DNA of 64,000 bases from Pseudoalteromonas lipolytica (GTDB taxonomy: Bacteria; Pseudomonadota; Gammaproteobacteria; Enterobacterales; Alteromonadaceae), in NCBI RefSeq assembly GCF_001306915.1, contig NZ_LJTC01000001.1:362902-426901 (forward strand). Direction: 5' to 3'. Shown here piece by piece: positions 37,033 to 46,500 of the stretch (its first letter is position 1; each line of letters begins with the position of its first letter). Made by a program: the position numbers and the translations under genes. The notes below the pieces were generated by a model, which was not told the origin of the DNA, ran no database searches, and was given only the letters and a program-made list of their open reading frames with translations.

Positions 37033-38265
37033 TCACCTAGGCTTGAACATTTTTATTTCGCTTTTTGGAATAATTGTGATTTTTTTAATTTGAGGATCCC
37101 AGAGGAAGACATAGGTAGAATTGGCTAGTACAAACTTGCTATTTCTATTTCCTTTAAATTTACTATCATAAATTAATTCATACTCACTATTTAAATTATC
37201 ACTCTCTATTTTTTTGATTTTTTTATCAATGGAGTAGTTCATGTGTAGTGCAAATGTTATTAAAGAATATATTACTATAAATATAGTTATTTTGTTTTCT
37301 ATATACTTCCAAATTGGCAATGAAGGTATTGTGTTTATAGAGATGAAGAATATTAAAATGCTGAATGCTACAGAGTGAACTTCCCCTGTGAAATATGAAT
37401 GTAAAACGAGCTTAGATGTTAAAAGAATAACTATTATAGCTGGTAAAATATCTTTTTTTGTGGTGCTTTTTGTCTCAAACTCTTCATCATAAAAATGTTG
37501 CTCAACACCTCGGTTAAGCCCATATAAGAAGGATATTATAGCGATAAAAGTCGCTATCAAGGAAGCTGAAATCACATCCACACTACTAGCTAAATAGTCA
37601 GAAATATTGAAGAAGTTGCTGACGGAAATATTGAAATGATTAAATAAGTAGTAGTTATAAACAAAGCCACTCAAAATAAATAGAGAAGAGAATAATGAAA
37701 ATAAAAATGTGATGTTCGCGGATGTAATCTTTATAGGAGGGAAGCTTTTTAGTTTTTCACCTTCAAGTTTTTTCTTAGTTAAAACTTTTATATCGTTTTT
37801 TAATAACTTAAGCTCTTTCTTTATTGATGATACCTTGGTTTTAAATGTTTCATTATTAAGGCTTGAAGCATCATTTTTCCACTCTTTTGCCTTCTCTATA
37901 GCCTCTATAGCTTCTAGCCTTTCAATATCTTTTTTACTAGAGAATGAATAAAAGTAGGCTTCAATTAAAAAATAATCAGAAATAGTACTTTGAATCCAAG
38001 TGTCGTTTTTAAGTACATCATAAAGCTCATTCACTTCGTTATCGAAATCTGGAGCGGGATCCTCAAAAGTGAGTTTACATAATTTGAAATTTGCGACTAA
38101 TGCAATTTTTCTATTATCAGCTAATTTTTTATCAGGGAAAAGTGATAATGCACTTATATAAGCTTTTAATAGAATCGCTTTCTGATAGGAAAGCATACAT
38201 TTTCGAATATGCTTTAAGGCAAGTGTGTAAAAAAACATCATCAATTTAAATAAAAGATTTTTCAT
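37033..38265 (-). CDS. Uncharacterised membrane protein with coiled coil
   Basis: 410 residues, AT-rich and Lys/Ile/Phe-rich, unlike the core genome. A soluble N-terminal helical region (about 1-180) ends in a coiled coil (SSIKKELKLLKNDIKVLTKK). It is followed by five or so membrane helices (about 183-205, 225-250, 275-293, 298-318, 325-345) with the loop NFFNISDYLASSVDVISA. A C-terminal domain of about 55 residues (ending IPKSEIKMFKPR) looks beta-rich. The 'FNI....Y..' membrane pattern recurs in poorly known island proteins. No catalytic motif is visible. It is convergent with the recombinase gene. Confidence 0.7.
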   Translation of the reverse strand: MKNLLFKLMMFFYTLALKHIRKCMLSYQKAILLKAYISALSLFPDKKLADNRKIALVANFKLCKLTFEDPAPDFDNEVNELYDVLKNDTWIQSTISDYFLIEAYFYSFSSKKDIERLEAIEAIEKAKEWKNDASSLNNETFKTKVSSIKKELKLLKNDIKVLTKKKLEGEKLKSFPPIKITSANITFLFSLFSSLFILSGFVYNYYLFNHFNISVSNFFNISDYLASSVDVISASLIATFIAIISFLYGLNRGVEQHFYDEEFETKSTTKKDILPAIIVILLTSKLVLHSYFTGEVHSVAFSILIFFISINTIPSLPIWKYIENKITIFIVIYSLITFALHMNYSIDKKIKKIESDNLNSEYELIYDSKFKGNRNSKFVLANSTYVFLWDPQIKKITIIPKSEIKMFKPR

Positions 38266-38376
38266 TGACTAGCGAACTTCCTTGGTGTGTAACTTTTTAA
38301 AAGTAGTATTGATGAGTTCAAATTTTGCGTTGAACCTGACTATACTAAAAGTTTAACTTTTGAACAAAGGCTACTT

Positions 38377-38571
38377 ATGAAATATTACTATTTTTCAAAA
38401 TTGGAAGCTTATATTTGCTATATATCAATTCTTGAAATAACTAATGACAGCGAAATGGAAGCATTTATGGACTCTAGCCTTGAATTTGGCATTGGACTCA
38501 GTAAAGAAAGTGCTCTTGAAGATCTAAACTTCAACCTTGCTGGAATTGGTACTATAAAACTTCATAGTTAA
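38377..38571 (+). CDS. Small hypothetical protein
   Basis: 64 residues (starting MKYYYFSKLEAYICYISILE), mildly acidic, with no recognised family. AAAGG seven bases before ATG 38377 supports translation. It is alone between the membrane protein and the DUF4224 gene. Confidence 0.45.
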   Translation: MKYYYFSKLEAYICYISILEITNDSEMEAFMDSSLEFGIGLSKESALEDLNFNLAGIGTIKLHS

Positions 38572-38825
38572 CTCCCGCCTAATAATGTTTGCTATTTAAA
38601 AAATGGCAAACTATATTAAAAAAGCTGAAAAATGATGGAAATTGTTAGAAATCAGCAAATATTTAGTGAGGCCTTAGGTCATCATGCTTTAAGTCGCCAC
38701 GCATTAGCTGCGTGAGCAAATCAAGAGTTAATCATTACCAAACAGATAATTTCCGTTTGGAATTATAGTTTTTTTGATTTTTCGGTTGCTAAAAGTGACT
38801 GGAAACTTAATAGTGTGAGAAACCT

Positions 38826-39056
38826 ATGAGCTTATTCCTTTCCAAAGAAGAAATTGTTGAACTTACTGGTAGAAAACAACGCCAGAAGCAAGTTGAGCAA
38901 CTTACCGCAATGCGTATTACCTTTACCTTAGATGCTTTTGGCTGGCCAAAAGTGTTACGTAAATCTATTGAAGCTGAACTAGGCGCAAGCCCAAACCAGC
39001 GAAATTCTAATAATAGTTCTATCTTTAAATACACTGAGTTGAATTTAGAGGATTAG
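38826..39056 (+). CDS. DUF4224 protein, excisionase-like
   Basis: 76 residues. The start SLFLSKEEIVELTGRKQRQKQ is the DUF4224 signature; these proteins are nearly always encoded next to a tyrosine integrase and probably bind att DNA as directionality factors. It ends 4 bp before the integrase ATG. DNA just upstream contains CCAAAC/GTTTGG inverted repeats (38738-38760), possible self-binding sites. Confidence 0.85.
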   Translation: MSLFLSKEEIVELTGRKQRQKQVEQLTAMRITFTLDAFGWPKVLRKSIEAELGASPNQRNSNNSSIFKYTELNLED

Positions 39057-39060
39057 AACT

Positions 39061-40149
39061 ATGGGTAGAAAGCGTTCACCTGAAAATCAAAATCTGCCCA
39101 GAGGAATGATCTATAACAAAAAAGCTGACACTTATTATTTAAGAGCGGCTGGGCAAAAAGATATTCGACTAGGTAAAACCATACATGAAGCCTTTAGAAA
39201 TTATTATGCTTACGCAGAAATAAACTATGAATGCCGCACAATGTTTGACTTGATAAATAGGTATATGAAAGAAGTTTCACCGACTAAAGCTAAAGATACA
39301 CACAAAAGCAACATTGCAGCAGCTAAGAACCTTATTAAACGCTTTGGCTCAATGAACCCTACTATGGTTAGGGCACGTCATGCCTATCAGTACTTAGATT
39401 TGAGAGCTAGAGAGGGCGCACCTGTTAGAGGAAATCGTGAATTTGCCTTACTCAGCACTGTAATGACCCACGCTGTAAGGTGGGGAATAATTGATTGTAC
39501 TCCTTTTAATGGAATAATCAGAAATCCTGAGAGGCCTAGAGATAGACTCGTTTTAGATGAAGAAATAGATGTCTTTTTTAAATATTGTCCACGCTGGCTT
39601 CAGCTATACATCGAGCTTAAGCTTGCAACAGGTTTAAGGCAAACGGATATGATCAGCCTAAGCAGCAAAGATTGGTGTGAAAAAGAAGGGTTGAAAGTGC
39701 AAACGTCAAAAACCAAAGTAAGGATTCAATACAATTATTGTGATTATTTAGCTAACTTGGTTTCTGAATTAAAAGAAATAAATGGTTACCGCAACGTAGC
39801 AAAGAGGCGTATGCCAATACTTCATTGGTACTTCTTTGCATCCCATGCTAATTCTAAGCGAGATAAACCGTTAACTGCATCAGGAATCAGAACTGCATGG
39901 AATAAAGCGATGACAAAGGCGTTAGCAAGTGGTGAATTAAAACCAGAGCAACGATTTCAAGAACGAGATCTTAGGGCTAAAGCTGCAAGTGATTGTGAAA
40001 GTATTGCTCAAGCGTCTGAATTGCTAGGTCACTCTAATCTTGGAACAACTAAAAGGGTGTACAGAAGAGGGTATGCTAAAGTTGAAGCTTTAAAGCCTGA
40101 TGCAGAGAAAGGTATTGATATTAAACAAAGGATTGAAAAAGAGCGTTAA
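39061..40149 (+). CDS. int: Site-specific tyrosine integrase of the island
   Basis: 362 residues. An N-terminal arm-binding region (MGRKRSPENQNLPRGM) is followed by a core-binding domain and a catalytic domain: Arg in LATGLRQTDM, Lys in SKTKVRIQYN, box II RDLRAKAASD, His in LLGHSNLGTT and Tyr in KRVYRRGYAK. In box II the usual His is replaced by Arg (RDLR for HDLR). It lies 175 bp from attR, as expected for the enzyme that inserted the island into tRNA-Phe. Confidence 0.93.
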   Translation: MGRKRSPENQNLPRGMIYNKKADTYYLRAAGQKDIRLGKTIHEAFRNYYAYAEINYECRTMFDLINRYMKEVSPTKAKDTHKSNIAAAKNLIKRFGSMNPTMVRARHAYQYLDLRAREGAPVRGNREFALLSTVMTHAVRWGIIDCTPFNGIIRNPERPRDRLVLDEEIDVFFKYCPRWLQLYIELKLATGLRQTDMISLSSKDWCEKEGLKVQTSKTKVRIQYNYCDYLANLVSELKEINGYRNVAKRRMPILHWYFFASHANSKRDKPLTASGIRTAWNKAMTKALASGELKPEQRFQERDLRAKAASDCESIAQASELLGHSNLGTTKRVYRRGYAKVEALKPDAEKGIDIKQRIEKER

Positions 40150-40323
40150 AAAAGGCATCATCAATAGGTTGAATTTGTTTAGTTAGTTTAAAATCTATAA
40201 GTACATAAAAACATTATATTTTTAACTAAACAACAAAGAATTTATTAACTAGACGAAAATTATAGGAAAATTTTTGTAATTAAGTTTAGTAAAAACAATA
40301 TTTTAGGTGTTATATTGCGTGGG

Positions 40324-40370
40324 TTGAAAATCCTCGTGTCGGTGGTTCGATTCCGCCTCTGGGCACCATT
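40324..40370 (+). other. attR, right end of the island (tRNA-Phe 3' fragment)
   Basis: 47 bp identical to 33236-33282, from TTGAAAATCC to CCATT. Only the 3' part of a tRNA is present. The original downstream DNA (AATTTAAAGCCTCG and a terminator) resumes directly after it. Confidence 0.9.
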
Positions 40371-40375
40371 AATTT

Positions 40376-40402
40376 AAAGCCTCGCAATCGCGAGGCTTTT
40401 TT
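40376..40402 (+). terminator. Displaced terminator of the tRNA operon
   Basis: Stem AAAGCCTCG/CGAGGCTTT with a U-tract. Before the island inserted, it would have followed tRNA-Phe copy 4 by about six bases. It now lies 7.1 kb away. Confidence 0.85.
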
Positions 40403-40463
40403 GTTTTACCCCCTCCAAATCACGATTTTACTTCCCGTAGGCGTGAAATTTAAAGAGCTTTCA

Positions 40464-40590
40464 GCCGTCAGCTATCAGATTTTAAATACATAAGTTAGCG
40501 AGTTAGCAAGGGGAAAGAGTAAAGTTAGATTGTGCCCGCACATTACTATGGCTAAACCCGGTGCCGTAGGCGTGAAATTTATTTCACGCG
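40464..40590. repeat. Direct repeat upstream of the RND operon (partner at 46944-47069)
   Basis: A block containing AGCTATCAG, AAGTTAGCGAGTTAGCAAGG, ATTGTGCCCGCACATT, GGCTAAACCCGG and GTAGGCGTGAAATTTATTTC. Over 40492-40590 it differs from 46971-47069 at only four positions. In this copy the last hairpin is perfect (GGCGTGAAATTTATTTCACG). It belongs to the dispersed mosaic. Confidence 0.85.
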
Positions 40591-40641
40591 AATAAGAATA
40601 ATAAGTACTTGTATAAAAGAAAAACTACATGGAAGATTTTC

Positions 40642-40730
40642 GATAGCTGATAGCTGATAGCTGATAGCTGATAGCTGATAGCTGATAGCTGATAGCTGAT
40701 AGCTGATAGCTGATAGCTGATAGCTGATAG
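40642..40730. repeat. Heptamer tandem array (GATAGCT)n, ~12.7 copies
   Basis: 89 bp of perfect GATAGCT units. It is the expanded form of the heptamer module AGCTATC seen in short, diverged blocks elsewhere. A frame on the - strand through it (LSAISYQ repeated) is a by-product. It ends 138 bp before the start of the RND operon. Confidence 0.97.
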
Positions 40731-40868
40731 TTTGTAGCTTACCTCCATTTTCCTACCATTCATCGTCGTCAAATGTCAGGCAGTGTAATGTTATGTAAAG
40801 TCAGTTGAGCAAAACTTAGCGTGGTGCTTGAATTACACTCATAAATAGATGTTTTTCAGGTTTTTAGA

Positions 40869-42275
40869 ATGAATTGGCAATATAAGCCGAGTTTATTGGC
40901 TTTAAGTGTAATTTTGCTAAGTGCATGTGCGAGCCAGCCGACTCACAATGAACGAGTTGCTGAGCTTGAGACAGTACCAAGTGCATGGCAGCAACTCCCT
41001 TCTAGCGACAAAGCGCTTGCTGTTGAAGATAACTGGTTGCAGCAATTACACGACCCTCAAGTTTTTACTTTAGTTGAGCAAGCATTAGCCCATAACCAAG
41101 CGATTTTACAAGCGGGCTATGATGTCGCGATTAAAGAGCAGCAGCTTATTGCCGCTGGGGCTGATTTATGGCCAAGCCTTGATTTATCAACACGTGCGAG
41201 CCGTAGTAAAGATAACCGCCCTGTTAGTTATAACAACGCCAGCTCAGCATCATTAGAATTAAGCTACGAAGTTGATTTATGGGGTAAATTATCAGCCTCA
41301 GAACGACAAGCAAATCTTGAATACCTAGCTGAAAAAGCCACATTTGCACAAAGCAAACAACAATTAGTCGCTGATGTGGTAGCGGGTTGGTTTGATGTTA
41401 TTACGAATCACAAATTACTTGAACTATACAAGCAGCGTGAGCAAAACGCTGAGAAAAATTTAGATATTATTGAGTCGGGTTATCGCCAAGGTTTAAATGA
41501 AGCGCTTGATGTTTACCTTGCTCGTAATGAGCTAAACACTGAGCGCTCGAATATAGCGGCGCAGCAAGCAACGTTAACTAAATCGATTCGCGATTTAGAG
41601 CGTTTAACAGGCCAATACCCAACTGGCGCGTTAAGCGTTAGCGCAGATTTACCACTACTCGATAGTGCCATTCCGCTTGGTTTACCTTCAGAGCTTATTA
41701 CTCGCAAACCTGAGTTAATGGCAAGCTGGTATCAATTACTTAGCACCGACGCTGGGCTTGCTTATGCGCATAAACAGCGTTTTCCGAGCTTGAATCTTTC
41801 TGCATCAATCAGTGATGGCACAGATAGAGTGAGCGACTTATTTTCGCCTTCAAGCTTAGCGTGGTCGCTGATTGGTAGTATTTCGATGCCGCTTTTTGAA
41901 GGTGGCCGCTTAAAAGCCAATGAAGAACAAGCAAGGTTAAACGTTAAGCGCCAAGAGCAGGCTTATCTTGCCACACTTTATGATGCCTTTAACGATGTTG
42001 AAACAGCCATCAGCCAAGAGCAAGCGCTTAAAGTACGCTACGAAAAAACCTTAGAAGCGCAAGAAAATGCCATTACCGCAGAGGCATTAGCGTTTGAACA
42101 ATATCAAAGTGGTTTAGTTACCTACACCACGGTACTCGATGCACAAGACCGTTCGTTCAATGCGCAAAGTTCGGTAATCGAACTTAAAAACCAATTAATT
42201 ATCAACAGAATCAACTTACATATTGCCCTTGGTGGTGATTTTAGTGAAGCAAACAGCGAAGTAGCAGAGCAATAA
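40869..42275 (+). CDS. RND efflux outer-membrane factor (NodT/OprM-like lipoprotein)
   Basis: 468 residues. The lipoprotein signal ends in ILLSACASQ (lipidated Cys). The TolC-like fold is shown by EDNWLQQLHDPQV, SYEVDLWGKLSASERQA and SLIGSISMPLFEGGRLKANE. It forms the outer-membrane exit channel. It is the first gene of a three-gene efflux operon; the adaptor starts 2 bp after its stop. The heptamer array lies upstream, so its length could affect expression. Confidence 0.9.
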   Translation: MNWQYKPSLLALSVILLSACASQPTHNERVAELETVPSAWQQLPSSDKALAVEDNWLQQLHDPQVFTLVEQALAHNQAILQAGYDVAIKEQQLIAAGADLWPSLDLSTRASRSKDNRPVSYNNASSASLELSYEVDLWGKLSASERQANLEYLAEKATFAQSKQQLVADVVAGWFDVITNHKLLELYKQREQNAEKNLDIIESGYRQGLNEALDVYLARNELNTERSNIAAQQATLTKSIRDLERLTGQYPTGALSVSADLPLLDSAIPLGLPSELITRKPELMASWYQLLSTDAGLAYAHKQRFPSLNLSASISDGTDRVSDLFSPSSLAWSLIGSISMPLFEGGRLKANEEQARLNVKRQEQAYLATLYDAFNDVETAISQEQALKVRYEKTLEAQENAITAEALAFEQYQSGLVTYTTVLDAQDRSFNAQSSVIELKNQLIINRINLHIALGGDFSEANSEVAEQ

Positions 42276-42277
42276 TC

Positions 42278-43576
42278 ATGAATAGCAAGACACGTAAAAT
42301 TTTAATTCCATTGGTAGTGATCGTTGTGACGGTACTGCTTGTCATGTTTATTAAAGGCAACCCGCCTCAAGCAAACCGCTTTTCTTCACCGCCAAAAGCA
42401 AAAGTGAATGTGGCTGTTAAAACCCTAACACCAGAAACCTATCAGGTGATGATTGATAGTTTTGGCACCGTAAAGCCACGTACGCAAAGTATGCTAGTCG
42501 CGCAGGCTTCAGGGCAAATTATCGAAATTAGTGAGCAATTTCGTGAAGGTGGCTTTTTCGAAAAAGGCGATGTGTTGTTGCAATTAGATGATAGGGATCA
42601 CCGCGCCGAAGTAAAATCAGCACAAGCAGCTTTATTAACCGCTGAGCAAAGCCTACTTGAAGAGCAAGCTCGTGGTCGTCAAGCAATTACCGATTGGGAG
42701 CGCTTAGGAAAGGGTGAACAAGCAAGTAGTCTGGTACTGCGTAAGCCACAACTTGCAGCTGCCGAAGCAAGTGTATTGTCTGCCCAAGCGACGCTTGAAA
42801 AAGCGAAACTTGATTTAGAGCGTACAAAAATCACTGCTCCATACGCGGGGCGAGTTTTAAGCCGCAGCGTAGACTTAGGTCAGGTGGTGAGTAATAACAT
42901 GGAACTTGCCAGTATTTATGCCATTGACCGTGTTGAAATTCGCTTACCAATCAAAAATAAAGATCTGCCGTTCATTAACTTACCAGAACAATTTCGTGAT
43001 GGTGCTAAAAATAGTGCCGGTTCACTCGTTAAATTTAGCTCAGATCTTGTTGGTAAACAGCAATGGCAAGGTCAAGTTATTCGCACCGAAGGTGCCATTG
43101 ATGAAAGCGCGCAGCAGCTTTATGTGGTTGCACAAATTAATGACCCTTACAAAGCCACTTCAGCTAATCAATACCCAATTAAAATTGGTCAGTACATCAA
43201 AGCGCAAATTACCGGCAAGGCGATTGAAAATGCCATTGTGATCCCAAACAGTGCTATTTATCAAGGCACCTATGTTTATGTTGAAGAGCAAGGTGTGTTG
43301 CGTCGCAAAAACATCTCACTGGCTTGGCAAAACGCGACTCAAGCTATGGTTGCCGAAGGCTTATCAGCAGGAGATCACTTAGTGATTACGCCGCTTGGTC
43401 AAGTTAGCTCAGGTACCCAAGTGACGGTAATGGGAAGCGAAGCGTATCAAGCTACACGTGGTAAAGCACAGCGTCCAAGCCGTGAAGAGCTTGAAAAGCA
43501 AGCAAAAGAGCAAGGTATTACCGTTGAAAAATTAATTGAACAACGCCGCGCTGCTCGTAAGCAAGGAGCGCAATAA
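42278..43576 (+). CDS. RND efflux periplasmic adaptor
   Basis: 432 residues. One N-terminal membrane helix (ILIPLVVIVVTVLLVMFI), then barrel-sandwich and hairpin regions (GQIIEISEQFREGGFFEKGD, ITAPYAGRVLSRSVDLGQVV) typical of membrane fusion proteins. The C-terminus is long and charged (SREELEKQAKEQGITVEKL), which is unusual but seen in marine relatives. Its stop overlaps the permease start by one base (TAATG). Confidence 0.92.
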   Translation: MNSKTRKILIPLVVIVVTVLLVMFIKGNPPQANRFSSPPKAKVNVAVKTLTPETYQVMIDSFGTVKPRTQSMLVAQASGQIIEISEQFREGGFFEKGDVLLQLDDRDHRAEVKSAQAALLTAEQSLLEEQARGRQAITDWERLGKGEQASSLVLRKPQLAAAEASVLSAQATLEKAKLDLERTKITAPYAGRVLSRSVDLGQVVSNNMELASIYAIDRVEIRLPIKNKDLPFINLPEQFRDGAKNSAGSLVKFSSDLVGKQQWQGQVIRTEGAIDESAQQLYVVAQINDPYKATSANQYPIKIGQYIKAQITGKAIENAIVIPNSAIYQGTYVYVEEQGVLRRKNISLAWQNATQAMVAEGLSAGDHLVITPLGQVSSGTQVTVMGSEAYQATRGKAQRPSREELEKQAKEQGITVEKLIEQRRAARKQGAQ

Positions 43577-46500
43577 TGATAGCTTGGTTTACAAAGAATC
43601 ATGTTGCAGCAAACTTATTGCTGATCAGCATTTTATTAGCGGGGCTATTTAGCGTATCGACGCAAATACCACTTGAAGTGTTCCCGTCATTTGAAGCAGA
43701 CCGCATTAGTGTTAGCGTGACCCTACGTGGCTCAACACCTGAAGATGTTGAAAAAGGTGTCGCTATCCGTATTGAAGAAGCGGTGCAAGATCTCGAAGGC
43801 GTAAAGCGCATAACTAGCCGCTCATCAGAAGGCTCTGCCTCGGTATCAATTGAAGTCGATACTGGCTATGACCCACGGGAGCTATTAGCCGATATTAAAA
43901 GCCGGGTTGATGCCATTAATACTTTTCCGGTTGATGCCGAAAAACCGGTTGTAGCACTCGCGCAGCGCACTCGTGAAGTAATAGCGGTTACTGTGTCGAG
44001 TGAATACGGCGAAAAAGAAACTTTAGAATATGCCGAACATGTACGTGATGACTTATTACGCTTGCCAGAAATCACTCAGGTAGAGCTAAGTGGGGTGCGA
44101 GATTACGAAATTGCCATTGAAGTAAGCCAAGATACATTACGCCAATATGATTTACGCTTATCGGACATTTCTTCAGCAATTAGTAATTCAAGTACCGATG
44201 TTTCTGCAGGTAACTTAAAAACCGAAGGGGGAGATGTACTCATTCGTTCAAAAGGCCAAGCCTATCGTAAAGATGAGTTTGCCCAAGTTGTGGTGAAGTA
44301 CCAAGCTGATGGTACCATTATTCGCCTAGGTGATATTGCCCGTATTACCGATGACTTCGAAGAAACCCCAGTCCGTACTCGCTTCAATGGTAAGCAAGCG
44401 GCATTTATTGATGTGTATCGTATTGGTCCGCAAAGTGCGATTGAAGTTGCAGATGCGGTAAAAAATTACATTACCGAGCATCAAAGTCAGCTGCCTGAAG
44501 GGTTTGAGTTAAGCTTTTGGGATGACGACTCTGAAATCGTGAAAAGCCGTATTGCGACGCTAACAACCAATGCTATTCAGGGTGGCATTTTAGTTCTTGC
44601 ATTACTAACCTTGTTCTTGCGTCCTGCCATTGCGTTTTGGGTGTTTATTGGTATCCCTGTGTCATTCATGGGCGCGTTTTTAGCGATGCCAATTTTTGGT
44701 ATTACGCTTAATGTAATGAGTTTATTTGGTTTTATTTTGGTACTTGGTATTGTTGTTGATGATGCCATTGTGACCGGTGAAAATGTCTACACCCACCTAA
44801 AAACAGCCGAAAGTGGTGAGCAAGCTGCTATTCGTGGTACGCAAGAAGTTGCGACACCCGTTACCTTTGGTGTACTTACAACGGTTGCAGCATTTTTACC
44901 ATTAGCCTTTATCGAAGGTAACCGTGGTGCCTTATTTGCGCAAATTCCTGTTGTCGTTATTCCGGTATTACTGTTCTCTTTAATTGAGTCTAAATTTGTT
45001 CTGCCGGCTCACTTAAAGTACTTAAAACTGCGCAGCGAAAAAAGTAATCCGTCAAAACTGCAGCAGTTTCAGCAGCGTTTTGCCGATGGCTTTGAACACG
45101 CCATTATGAAGTACTATCAGCCGCTACTAAATGTTGCGCTAAAGAATAAATTAGCAACGGTCAGCTTGTTCGTAGGTATTTTCTTTATCATTTTGACCCT
45201 GATCACCAGCGGTTGGACGAAGTTTATATTCTTCCCGCGTATTCCAAGTGAAACCGTTCGCGCAGAGCTAACATTCCCTGCTGGAACACCGTTTGAAGTG
45301 ACCAACAAATACATCATCGATATGTCAGATAAGGCCAAAGAGCTACAAGACAAGTATCGTGATGAAGATGGCCAAAGCGTGATTTTAAATATTTTGGCAA
45401 CCACAGGTGGCCGTGGTGGTTCATCAAATACAGGTAGTGTGCGCTTTGAAATCACACCAGCCGAAAAACGTGAATCAGATATTGGCTCTCGAGAGCTTGC
45501 CAGTGAATGGCGTGACCTTATTGGTATTATACCGGGCGCAGAGAGTGTAACTTTCCGTGCTGAATTTGGTCGAAGTTCAGACCCCATTGATGTGCAGCTA
45601 AGTGGCAGCTCAATCGATACCCTTGAAGCTGTAGCAGAAAAGGTAAAAGAGCGTTTAGCAACTTACCCAACTGTGTACGAAATTGCTGATAGCATGTCAG
45701 ATGGTAAAGACGAGCTGCAAATTGAGCTAACAGAGCAAGGTTTAGCACTTGGTTTAAACCGTGTTGATGTATCGCAACAAGTGCGTAATTCGTTCTTTGG
45801 TGCGCAAGTTCAACGTATTCAACGTGGCCGCGATGATGTGCGTGTAATGGTGCGTTTACCAATTGAAGAGCGCCGCTCAGTTGCTGATTTAACTGATATT
45901 TTAATTAAAACCCCAACGGGTGGCACAGTGCCATTGTCGCATGTGGCGACCTTAGTACCGGGGCAAAGTCCATCGTCTATTTATCGTATTGATCGCTATC
46001 GTACGTTGAATGTGACAGCCGATGTTGAAAAATCAAATACCAATATGACGGTACTGCAAGCAGACTTAAAAACCTACTTAGATGAGCTAATGGTGCAATA
46101 CCCAGGTGTTGATTACTCGCTCGAAGGTGAAGCTAAAGAGCAGCGTGAATCATTTGGTTCACTCGCTTGGGGCCTGGTGTTTGTATTCTTTATTATTTAT
46201 GCGTTATTAGCGATACCATTTAAATCATATATGCAGCCATTAATTGTGATGAGTGTTATTCCGTTTGGTATGATAGGTGCGGTAATGGGCCACTGGGTAA
46301 TGGGCATGGAGTTAACCATTATGAGCCTACTTGGCATGCTAGCCTTGATAGGCGTTGTAGTGAATGACTCATTGGTACTGGTTGACTTTATTAATAAGAA
46401 GCGTGAAGAGGGCGGTGATTTACTGGAAACCGTTAAGCTTGCAGGGGCGGCACGCTTTCGCCCAGTAATGCTAACCAGTTTAACCACTTTTATTGGTTTA

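Larger units (their letters stand above)
33236..40370. mobile_element. Integrated genomic island in tRNA-Phe, ~7.1 kb
   Basis: The element is bounded by a 47-bp direct duplication of the tRNA-Phe 3' end. It carries a tyrosine integrase with a DUF4224 gene at the right end and a second, unrelated tyrosine recombinase in the middle. The remaining genes are a two-HTH protein, an acetyltransferase-like gene with a small basic partner, and a large AT-rich membrane-protein gene. Codon use and AT content are visibly different from the flanking housekeeping genes. No transposase, capsid or conjugation gene is present, so it is probably a small integrative or satellite-like element. Confidence 0.88.

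Noticed and set aside
38690..38715. Terminator near CACGCATTAGCTGCGTG
   Set aside because: The stem is only six bp and no T-run follows on either strand.
40584..40772. Protein with repeated LSAISYQ on the - strand
   Set aside because: It is a translation artefact of the heptamer array; three units equal 21 bp and keep the frame open.
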